Shown here one piece after another: positions 1 to 8,596 of a stretch of DNA of 64,000 nucleotides. The stretch is from Mycolicibacterium chubuense NBB4. Its GTDB lineage: Bacteria; Actinomycetota; Actinomycetes; Mycobacteriales; Mycobacteriaceae. A program made the translations under genes and the position numbers. Each line of letters begins with the position of its first letter. Position 1 is the first letter of the stretch. The stretch spans positions 2,790,001 through 2,854,000 of the forward strand of contig NC_018027.1 of NCBI RefSeq assembly GCF_000266905.1, written 5' to 3'. The notes under the pieces are model-generated. The model made no database searches. It had not been told where the DNA came from and saw nothing but the letters and a program-made list of their open reading frames with translations.

Positions 1-21
1 CCAACGGATTTCGAGAAAAAA

Positions 22-44
22 CTTGATTCCGTCCAGAAAGCGGG
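22..44 (+). promoter_or_regulatory. Possible FurA-type AT-rich promoter box upstream of furA
   Basis: The run CTTGATTCCGTCCAGAAA (22-39) lies just before the furA start and is AT-rich for this genome. From memory, the furA promoter of other mycobacteria carries a similar TTGA...TTCCAGAAA segment bound by FurA for autoregulation. The window begins 21 bases earlier, so the full promoter cannot be seen. Confidence 0.35.
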
Positions 45-58
45 CCAAGATCATGAGG

Positions 59-517
59 ATGTTCGATGATCCCGACTACGCGAAGGCGCTGCGGTCTGTG
101 GCGCTGCGCGTCACGCGGCCGCGGATGGCGGTCATGCGTGCGGTCGAACAACATCCGCACGCCGACACCGAGCTCATCATCACCGCATCCCGTCAGTACC
201 TGCCCGACATCTCCCGCCAGACCGTGTACGACGCGCTCAACGCGCTGGCCGCCACCGGACTGGTGCGCCGGATCCAGCCGGCGGGCTCGGTGGCCCGCTA
301 CGAAACCCGCGTCGGCGACAACCACCACCACATGGTGTGCCGCTCCTGCGGCGCCATCGCCGACGTCGACTGCGCCGTCGGCGAAGCGCCGTGCCTGACG
401 GCCTCCGACGCCGACGGCGCCCTGGCGGGCTTCGAGATCGACGAAGCGGAGGTCACCTACTGGGGGCTCTGCCCCGACTGCTCCGCCGCGCAAACCTCCT
501 CACGATCACACCAGTGA
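59..517 (+). CDS. furA: FurA, Fur-family redox/metal-dependent repressor
   Basis: This is a Fur-family DNA-binding repressor that in mycobacteria controls itself and the adjacent catalase-peroxidase. An N-terminal winged-helix region (RVTRPR..AV, then a recognition-helix region near DISRQTVYDALNAL) is followed by the metal-binding dimerisation domain, with DNHHHMVC around residue 90 and Cys pairs CRSC and CPDC. The protein is 152 aa, normal for FurA. I chose the ATG at 59 (MFDDPDYA...) because it matches the usual FurA N-terminus. ATG at 53 and TTG at 23 are also in frame. katG starts about 38 bases downstream on the same strand, the conserved furA-katG arrangement. Confidence 0.93.
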   Translation: MFDDPDYAKALRSVALRVTRPRMAVMRAVEQHPHADTELIITASRQYLPDISRQTVYDALNALAATGLVRRIQPAGSVARYETRVGDNHHHMVCRSCGAIADVDCAVGEAPCLTASDADGALAGFEIDEAEVTYWGLCPDCSAAQTSSRSHQ

Positions 518-522
518 TCTGA

Positions 523-2799
<2,277 letters not shown>

Positions 2800-2809
2800 C
2801 GCGGCAGCG

Positions 2810-3562
2810 TCAGAGCTGGTTCTCCGGCCCCAGCACCGCCCACACCGTCTTCCCGCCTGCCACGGGGCTACAGCCCCAGGCGCGGCTCAGCGCCGCGGCT
2901 ATCGCCAGGCCGGAGGCGGTGTGGGCGCCCGACCCCGCGTCCTCGTGCCGGACCGCGGGACTCGAACTGGTGTCGCTCACCGCGACGGTGATTCGACGAT
3001 CCGAGGCCTCGAGCAGAAGGACCGGACGGCTCGAGGTGTGCTCCAGTACGTTCTCGATGAAGATCGTCGCGACCGTGGACGCCGTCAGGATCATCGCCGG
3101 CCGGTCCCACGCGGTCAGCCACGCCGATACCAGCCGGCGGCCGCGCCGAAGACTCGTCAGATCGGCGAACAGCTCGGCGTGCGCGCGCCGCCGCACGCCG
3201 TAGAGATCGGTGACGGAGCCCTGCGCGGTCGCCTGATCCGGATAGACGGGGACGTACCGTACCGCGCCGCTGCGGGCGATGGCCGCGCGTCCGGCCGCGT
3301 GGCCGCACACCAGCAGGACCGGGACGTCCGGCCAGGTGCTGACGTGCCACCGGGCACTGGTGAACGCCGTCCACGCGGAGTCACACGGCACCACCAGCGA
3401 GCTGACCTCGGTGATCACTGCCGTCGGCTCGTCCAGCGCAGCCTTGATCACGCTGTCACGAACCTCACGGTAGGTGGAGCTGTCCAGCGTTCCGGAGACG
3501 CTGAGGTGGGCGTACCCCGGCGACACGGTCGCTGAGATTCGGACCTCGCTGGGCCTAACCAT
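2810..3562 (-). CDS. STAS plus HATPase protein (anti-sigma factor/antagonist-like)
   Basis: A 250-aa protein with two recognisable parts. Residues about 5-110 look like a STAS (anti-anti-sigma) fold. Residues about 130-250 resemble an RsbW-type GHKL ATPase with an N-box-like FIENVLEH and a terminal GGKTVWAVLG. Fusing antagonist and kinase folds suggests partner switching that controls a SigF-type sigma factor; this is inference. Its ATG (3560-3562) overlaps the end of the CheB-like gene by 8 bases, so the two should be translationally coupled. It converges on katG with only 10 bases between stops. A SigF-family gene lies 9 kb away, but no direct link can be proven here. Confidence 0.72.
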   Translation of the reverse strand: MVRPSEVRISATVSPGYAHLSVSGTLDSSTYREVRDSVIKAALDEPTAVITEVSSLVVPCDSAWTAFTSARWHVSTWPDVPVLLVCGHAAGRAAIARSGAVRYVPVYPDQATAQGSVTDLYGVRRRAHAELFADLTSLRRGRRLVSAWLTAWDRPAMILTASTVATIFIENVLEHTSSRPVLLLEASDRRITVAVSDTSSSPAVRHEDAGSGAHTASGLAIAAALSRAWGCSPVAGGKTVWAVLGPENQL

Positions 3563-4568
3563 CGCGGGGCCCCGAGCCATTCTCGATGAGGTCGAGACGC
3601 TCACGGAGAACGGCCAGCGCGTGCTCGGTCTCGGACGCCATCGTCGAGAAGCGTTCGCGCATGGCCGCCGACGTCGCCTGCCCGCGGAGCCGGTGCGCCA
3701 GCCGTGACTTCTCGTCCAGGCTGCGCACCGCGATCCACAGCGCGTTCTGCACCTCGTGATCACGCGCCGACAACAGCGCCTCGGCGGTCCACGCGTGCCC
3801 GATGTGACACCGGTAGTTGTCGTCGCCGAGGGCCTGCAGCGAGCCGCTGCAGTCCGGGCACGTGAATCCCGAAGGCGGACCGAGCTTTTCGGTGTCCATG
3901 TCGACGGCGAACCGCTCCGACATCGCGATGCGGTTCTCCAGCTCCATGTACGGATCGGGTGCCGACGACCGGACCGCCTGGTCGCGCTCGGCGAGCTTGC
4001 CGAGTAGCCGGCCGATGTCGGATGCGGCGGCACACTGGTCGACCACACCCGCCCGTAGGGCGTTGCTCGGCATCGTCGGGAAGAGCGCGTCGGCCGGTTC
4101 CTGGCACAGCGTCGTCCCGCCGCGCGACCGGATGGCCACCAGACCCAGCACGCCGTCGTCGAGCACCCCGGACAGCAACACCCCGATCGCGCGCGGTCCG
4201 AACGCGACGGCTGCCGAGCGGAACAGCGCGTTGATCGCGGGGCGGTGGCCGTTCTCCGTGGGCCCCTCCGACAACGCGATGTGGTGGTCACGGACCAGCA
4301 GATGGCGGCCCGGCACAGCGGTGTAGATGTGGCCTGCGCGCAGCGGCGCCCCGTCCTCGGCGGACACGGCCGGCAGGGGACCGGCGCGATCGATGATCTG
4401 CGCCAGGACGCTGGGACCATGGGCGGGCAGGTGCAGCGTCATCAAGACCGCGTACGGGAGGTCCTCCGGCAGGCCCGCGGCAGCCTTGGTCAGCGCCTCG
4501 ACGCCTCCTGCCGAGCCACCCATCGCCACGACCCCGCGCAGCTCCTGCTCCGGTGAGATGCTCACCAC
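3555..4568 (-). CDS. CheB-like protein-glutamate methylesterase with C-terminal zinc-ribbon-like region
   Basis: A 337-aa stand-alone CheB catalytic domain without a receiver domain. The catalytic triad is visible: Ser19 in GGSAGG, His46 in TLHLPAHG and Asp138 in LSGVLDDG. After about residue 220 come CPDC and RCHIGHAW, a possible metal-binding module, then an alpha-helical tail. In motile bacteria CheB demethylates chemoreceptors, but no flagellar or receptor genes are present here and mycobacteria are non-motile. A role in a stress-signalling circuit with the overlapping STAS-ATPase gene and the nearby CheR-PAS gene is more likely (inference). GTG 4568 could be leaderless given the promoter-like sequence immediately upstream. 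Confidence 0.85.
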   Translation of the reverse strand: MVSISPEQELRGVVAMGGSAGGVEALTKAAAGLPEDLPYAVLMTLHLPAHGPSVLAQIIDRAGPLPAVSAEDGAPLRAGHIYTAVPGRHLLVRDHHIALSEGPTENGHRPAINALFRSAAVAFGPRAIGVLLSGVLDDGVLGLVAIRSRGGTTLCQEPADALFPTMPSNALRAGVVDQCAAASDIGRLLGKLAERDQAVRSSAPDPYMELENRIAMSERFAVDMDTEKLGPPSGFTCPDCSGSLQALGDDNYRCHIGHAWTAEALLSARDHEVQNALWIAVRSLDEKSRLAHRLRGQATSAAMRERFSTMASETEHALAVLRERLDLIENGSGPRDG

Positions 4569-4575
4569 TTCCGTC

Positions 4576-4600
4576 GTACCCGCGCTTTGTCGCGGTAACC
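4576..4600 (-). promoter_or_regulatory. SigF-type promoter candidate for the CheB/STAS operon
   Basis: On the minus strand GGTT (4600-4597), 15 bases, then GGGTAC (4581-4576). This is close to the mycobacterial SigF pattern GTTT-N15-17-GGGTAY. The -10 ends 7 bases before the GTG start, so transcription would begin at or next to the start codon (leaderless mRNA). This is pattern matching by eye only. Confidence 0.45.
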
Positions 4601-4741
4601 GCAGTATGACGCCGGCTGACGTCCATTAGGCGAAGAGTGGGGGACAGCAGGCGAAGTGACTCTCCGGTTTCGTTTCGGCGGGCCTCCAGATGGATGTTCA
4701 ACAATCGGAGGCCGATGAACCATCGGCCGCGAAGGGACGGC

Positions 4742-5929
4742 ATGAAACTCGCGCTAGTGGGTGATCTGTCCGGAACCGCCGGACCCGACTGTATGGGCGG
4801 CACGTACGACGTGGCCAGTCTGGCCAGCGCGCTGGCGCGCCGGGGCCACGACGTTCGCATCCACACCGCGTCCCAGAACACGTCCGAGGCGACGCTGGGC
4901 GAGATCGCCGGCGAGTTCGCCGTCGCACCCATCCCGGTCGAGCCGTCAGAGTTCGCGGAGGTTGACACCGTGATGCCCGCGATCGGCGAGGTGGCCCGCC
5001 ACCTGGTGGGCGAGTGGGAGAGCCATGCGCCCGACGTGGTGCACTGTTACGGCTGGACCTACGGGATGGCGGCTCAGTTGGCCGCCAGGAGGAAGCCGAC
5101 GCCCACGGTGCAGACGTTCCACGGTCTGGCCACCACTGCGCGGCGGCATTGCGGGCCCGAGTCGAACTCGGAGACCGCTATCCAACTCGAGACCCTACTG
5201 GTGAAAAACGCGACGGTGGTGACGGCCGCGTGCACGGACGACCTGCGGGAGGTGATCCGCATGGGGTGCCCGCGCGCGCGGGCGTCGGTGCTACCGGCCG
5301 GCATCGACGTCGAGGACTTCGACGTGGTCGGCACCTGCGCGCCGCGCGACGACGCGCGCCAGCGGATCGTCGCGCTGGCCCGGGACTTCTCCCCACACCA
5401 GGGTTTCGGCCAGTTGATCAGGGTGCTGCCGTCTCTGCCCGCCGCCGAACTGGTACTCATCGCGACGAACGCCGCCGACGACATCGACGCGCAACGGGCG
5501 CTCGGGCTCGCTTCCCACATCGGCGTGGCCGGCCGGGTACACCTGGTCAACGCCGTCGACGAGCGCGAGGTTGCGGCGCTACTGCGATCGGCAGACGTCG
5601 TGGCGTGCCCTGCGCCGTACGACGCGCACGCCGAGGCGGCCTTGCGAGCCATGGCGTGCGGCGCCGCGGTCGTCGCACCCGAGTCCGGGGGACCGCGCGA
5701 TGCAGTCGTCTCCGAGGTCACCGGTCTGCTCGTACCACCCGGGAGCGCCGAGGCGTTGAATCGCGCGCTGCGCTCCCTGCTCAGTCAGAAAGTCCTGCGC
5801 CAGGGGATGGGACTGGCCGGCCGCGCCAGGGCCCGGTCGCGGTACAGCTGGGACCGTGTCGCCACCGATGCCGAGGTGGCGTACCAGGCGGCGGTGCGGG
5901 TCGAGGGCATGGCGACCGCGTCGCGCTGA
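4742..5929 (+). CDS. Glycosyltransferase, GT4 family
   Basis: A 395-aa GT-B glycosyltransferase. The N-terminal Rossmann half starts MKLALVGDLSGTAGP and contains the acceptor-side GGTYDVASLASALARRGHDV. The C-terminal half has the GT4 donor-site pattern AEAALRAMACGAAVVA followed by GGPRDAV and TGLLVPPG. It would transfer a sugar from a nucleotide donor; the acceptor is unknown. ATG 4742 was chosen because GGGACGG precedes it; the frame is open further upstream to 4637. The next gene downstream is a degraded second glycosyltransferase fused to a UDP-glucose dehydrogenase tail, so this looks like the survivor of a polysaccharide or glycoside gene cluster. Confidence 0.85.
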   Translation: MKLALVGDLSGTAGPDCMGGTYDVASLASALARRGHDVRIHTASQNTSEATLGEIAGEFAVAPIPVEPSEFAEVDTVMPAIGEVARHLVGEWESHAPDVVHCYGWTYGMAAQLAARRKPTPTVQTFHGLATTARRHCGPESNSETAIQLETLLVKNATVVTAACTDDLREVIRMGCPRARASVLPAGIDVEDFDVVGTCAPRDDARQRIVALARDFSPHQGFGQLIRVLPSLPAAELVLIATNAADDIDAQRALGLASHIGVAGRVHLVNAVDEREVAALLRSADVVACPAPYDAHAEAALRAMACGAAVVAPESGGPRDAVVSEVTGLLVPPGSAEALNRALRSLLSQKVLRQGMGLAGRARARSRYSWDRVATDAEVAYQAAVRVEGMATASR

Positions 5930-6006
5930 TCGTCATTCTTGTCGAAATCCCTTGTTGATCACGCACTTCGGCGCGCACGACCGCCATGGCCTTCTGACGC
6001 GATGAC

Positions 6007-6031
6007 GTTCGACGAATTCCCTCAAGGGTAT
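6007..6031 (+). promoter_or_regulatory. SigF-type promoter candidate before the chimeric sugar gene
   Basis: GTTC (6007-6010), 15 bases, GGGTAT (6026-6031). The -10 is a perfect match to the SigF pattern and the -35 has one mismatch. It ends 10 bases before the ATG at 6042, so a very short or absent leader is expected. Confidence 0.5.
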
Positions 6032-6041
6032 TTCGCGCCAC

Positions 6042-6686
6042 ATGACGCCGACCGCGAGCCCACGTAGCGTGCTGATCTGGCACGTACACGGTTCGTGGAC
6101 CGAGTCTTTCGTCGCCGGTGGGCACCGCTGTCTGATCCCGGTCGACGACCAACGCGACGAGTGCGGCCGCGGCCTGCTCGGACGGCACTGGCCGCAGGCG
6201 CGAGAAGTACCCCTGCGGCAGCTGTCGACCCACGACGTCGATCTGGTGGTCCTGCAACGCCCACTCGAGATCGACCTCACGGCAAGACATCTGGGTCGCC
6301 GCCCCGGCGTGGACATCCCGGCGGTGTACGTGGGCACGGACCTGCTACCCGCATTGAGCGCTCACGCGCCGATCGACGTATGGGGCATGGGCACAACGCA
6401 ATTGAACGAGGACTCGCGCATCCCGCGAGCGGTCACCGGACGCGGTGACGTGTCAGGCGCACGGGTGCTCGACGAGGTGTCGCGCAGGCGGGTCTTCTGC
6501 ACACCCCGCGTTGGACGTCGCTGGGTGCTGACCGAGTGGCCGCAGTTCCGCGACCTGGACTGGGCCGCGGTCGCCGACCAGGCTCCCGGGGCCGTAGTCG
6601 TCGACACCCGCAACCTGCTCGACCGCGACGTCGTCGAGGCGGCGGGGCTGCACTATCTCGGCAACGGCCGGGCGGACGGCTTCTGA
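6042..6686 (+). pseudogene. Chimeric remnant: glycosyltransferase fragments fused in frame to the C-terminus of a UDP-glucose dehydrogenase
   Basis: A 214-aa open frame that looks like three joined pieces. Residues about 9-97 (SVLIWHVHGSW..., VVLQRP, IPAVYV) match the N-terminus of an actinobacterial glycosyltransferase. Residues about 98-157 (GTDLLPALSAHAPIDVWGMG, RRRVFCTPRV) resemble the middle of the same enzyme, missing roughly the segment between. Residues about 160-214 (VLTEWPQFRDLDW, VVVDTRNLLD, AAGLHYLGNGR) are the C-terminal NAD/UDP-binding end of a UDP-glucose 6-dehydrogenase. No catalytic core remains of either enzyme. Two deletions that kept frame would explain it. It retains a promoter-like sequence and so may still be expressed. 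The family assignments are from memory of these proteins. Confidence 0.7.
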
Positions 6687-6698
6687 CGACCCGTCAGA
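6682..6698. terminator. Hairpin between convergent genes
   Basis: TCTGACG (6682-6688), loop ACC, CGTCAGA (6692-6698) form a perfect 7-bp stem exactly between the chimeric gene (+) and phoU (-), containing the plus-strand stop codon. No T-tract follows, as is common for mycobacterial terminators, so a bidirectional terminator is plausible but unproven. Confidence 0.4.
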
Positions 6699-7356
6699 GC
6701 CTGGACGAGGCGGCGCCGAGGTGCGTTCCGGTGGCCTGGAAATACACCCGCCGCGCGATCTCGACGGCGTGGTCGGCGAAGCGCTCGTAGAACCGGCCCA
6801 CCAGCACCACGTCCGCCGCTGCGGTCGGTCCGTGCTGCCACCGGTCGGTGATGACCCGCGCGAACAACTGCCGGTGCAGGTCGTCCATCCGGTCGTCTCC
6901 AGCGCTGACGCGTTCGGCCTCCTCGGCGTCACAGGCCAGGACCGCCGACTGCGTCAGCGCGGCGAGGTCCACGGCGACGACGCCCATCTGGTCGAACAGA
7001 TCCCGCACCTCCGGGGGCACGGCACAGTCGGGGTAGCGGCGTTTCGCCGTGCGGGCCACGTGCGCGGCCAGCGCACCCATGCGGTCGGCGTCGGCGGCGA
7101 TGTGCAGGGCCGCCACCAGGGTCCGCAGGTCGCGTGCCACCGGAGCCTGCAGCGCCAGCAGGCTGTAGGCGCGGTCATGGACGGCTGCGCCGAGACTGGT
7201 GAGCCGCTTGAGGTCGACCTGCAGGCGGTCGGCTTCCGACGACTCGGCTTCGAGCAGGGCCATCGTGGCCGACCGCATCATCGCGCCGGCCCGCCCGCAC
7301 ATGTCGCCGAGGTCCGCGGTGAGACCGTCGAGGGCGTCGTGGAATTCGTTGCGCAT
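6694..7356 (-). CDS. phoU: PhoU-like phosphate signalling protein
   Basis: A 220-aa all-helical protein of the normal PhoU length. It has the doubled PhoU three-helix pattern: MRNEFHDALDGLTADLGDM at the N-terminus and a repeat around ALTQSAVLACDAEEAERV. Conserved PhoU features are RDLRTLVAALHIAADADRMG and the C-terminal FYERFADHAVEIARRVYF. PhoU normally restrains the PstSCAB transporter and phosphate sensor kinase. No pst or phoR gene is adjacent, so this is a detached copy. ATG 7356 is used. A SigF-type promoter candidate sits about 40 bases upstream, which would tie it to stress rather than only phosphate. Confidence 0.9.
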   Translation of the reverse strand: MRNEFHDALDGLTADLGDMCGRAGAMMRSATMALLEAESSEADRLQVDLKRLTSLGAAVHDRAYSLLALQAPVARDLRTLVAALHIAADADRMGALAAHVARTAKRRYPDCAVPPEVRDLFDQMGVVAVDLAALTQSAVLACDAEEAERVSAGDDRMDDLHRQLFARVITDRWQHGPTAAADVVLVGRFYERFADHAVEIARRVYFQATGTHLGAASSRL

Positions 7357-7394
7357 CGCGTCCCCACATTTAGATGAGCTCGATGCCGGGCCCC

Positions 7395-7419
7395 TTACCC
7401 CGGAGGCGGCGCACCAAAC
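7395..7419 (-). promoter_or_regulatory. SigF-type promoter candidate for phoU
   Basis: On the minus strand GTTT (7419-7416), 15 bases, GGGTAA (7400-7395). It matches GTTT-N15-GGGTA exactly, with the last -10 base A instead of C or T. The leader to the phoU ATG would be about 30 bases. Confidence 0.5.
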
Positions 7420-7530
7420 ACCGCGCCGGCAGGACGCCGGTGCCTCGTAGTACGGGTCCCGCGGGGCGAGGCCGAGTAAGTTCTAGGTGTATCCGGCAGG
7501 GACGTTGTTGACGATTCTGCTGTGAGAAGG

Positions 7531-7588
7531 GAGGACCTCCGGGCTTAGTGGAGATGTCTGACGTCTCTACTCACACACGGAGGTCCTC
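7531..7588 (+). promoter_or_regulatory. Long hairpin sequestering the transposase ribosome binding site
   Basis: The outer arms GAGGACCTCCG (7531-7541) and CGGAGGTCCTC (7578-7588) pair perfectly over 11 bp. The inner arms AGTGGAGATGT (7547-7557) and ACGTCTCTACT (7561-7571) pair over 11 bp with two G-U wobbles around a 3-base loop. The right outer arm contains the GGAGG ribosome site (7579-7583) and ends on the base before the GTG start. Transcripts entering from outside would fold this and hide the start. Transposon protection from read-through transcription by such structures is known for other IS families. Confidence 0.7.
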
Positions 7589-8563
7589 GTGCCCCACGCT
7601 AATGCCCGGTTGACCGTTCATGGCCGACAACTACTCGTTGATCGAGTCCTCGTCGATGGCCGTAAGCCCGCACACGTGGCCGCTGAACTCGGCGTGTCGC
7701 GCCAGTGCGCGTATCGATGGGTGCGCCGATACCGGGAGGAGGGCCCAGCCGGCCTGGTGGATCGGTCGTCTCGACCCCGGCGCTGCCCGACCCGAACACC
7801 GGCCCATGTCGAGGCCGCGATCGTGGCACTTCGGCTGGACGAGCGGCGCGGCCAACAGTGGATCGGCGATGAGCTCGGACTGTGCGCCCGGACTGTCTCA
7901 GCGGTACTTCGGCGCCATCAACTGCCTTACCTGCGTGACTGCGATCCGCTGACCGGTGAGGTCATCCGAGCGTCGAAAGCCACTACTCGGCGCTACGAAC
8001 GGTCACGACCAGGCGAGCTGATTCACATGGATGTCAAGAAGATTGGCCGCATTCCTGACGGTGGCGGTTGGAAAGCTCATGGCCGACACATGGGTAAGAC
8101 GTTTGCGCAGAAGAAGGCCCGCATCGGATTTGACTACGTCCATTCAGCCGTCGATGACCACTCACGATTGGCCTACTCAGAGATCCTCGACGACGAGAAA
8201 GGGCGGACCTGCGCACAGTTCCTGGCCCGTGCCGCCGCGTACTTCGCAGACCACGGCATCACCACCGTCGAGGCCGTCATCACCGACAACCACTTCAGCT
8301 ACCGACGCTCCTACGACGTCGCTGCCGTCATCGCCGCGATCGGCGCCAAACACATCTTCATCAAACCGCACTGCCCCTGGCAGAACGGAAAGGTGGAGCG
8401 CTACAACAGGACCTTGCAGACCGAGTGGGCCTACCGGCAGGTCTTCGACTCAAACGACGATCGCTGCGCTGCCCTTGCCCCGTGGCTCGAGCACTACAAC
8501 AATCAACGACGCCACTCAGCCATCGGAAACCAACCTCCGGTCAGCCGACTGTCACCAACCTGA
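7589..8563 (+). CDS. IS481-family transposase
   Basis: A 324-aa transposase with an N-terminal helix-turn-helix (KPAHVAAELGVSRQCAYRWVRR), a second HTH around QWIGDELGLCARTVSAVLRR, and an rve/DDE integrase core. Catalytic acidic residues are in LIHMDVKK, AVITDNHFSYRRS and GKVERYNRT, and the C-terminal HYNNQRRHSAIG is typical. It catalyses cut or copy of its own element by end recognition. The GTG start at 7589 has GGAGG five bases upstream, inside a hairpin arm. The frame is complete, so the enzyme is probably functional. Confidence 0.95.
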   Translation: MPHANARLTVHGRQLLVDRVLVDGRKPAHVAAELGVSRQCAYRWVRRYREEGPAGLVDRSSRPRRCPTRTPAHVEAAIVALRLDERRGQQWIGDELGLCARTVSAVLRRHQLPYLRDCDPLTGEVIRASKATTRRYERSRPGELIHMDVKKIGRIPDGGGWKAHGRHMGKTFAQKKARIGFDYVHSAVDDHSRLAYSEILDDEKGRTCAQFLARAAAYFADHGITTVEAVITDNHFSYRRSYDVAAVIAAIGAKHIFIKPHCPWQNGKVERYNRTLQTEWAYRQVFDSNDDRCAALAPWLEHYNNQRRHSAIGNQPPVSRLSPT

Positions 8564-8596
8564 CTGCCGGATACATCTAGGGCGCCCGACCACACG

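Larger units (their letters stand above)
7488..8575 (+). mobile_element. IS481-family insertion sequence, 1088 bp, with 6-bp target duplication
   Basis: The left end begins TGTATCCGGCAG (7488) and the right end is the reverse complement, CTGCCGGATACA ending at 8575. The terminal repeats share the first 12 bases and then match partially for about 15 more. The 6-bp sequence TCTAGG occurs directly outside both ends (7482-7487 and 8576-8581), an exact target duplication. One transposase gene fills the element. Perfect ends, an intact gene and an undamaged duplication indicate recent insertion. It lies between the divergent phoU and CheR-PAS genes, leaving the latter only 21 bases of native upstream DNA. 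Confidence 0.93.
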
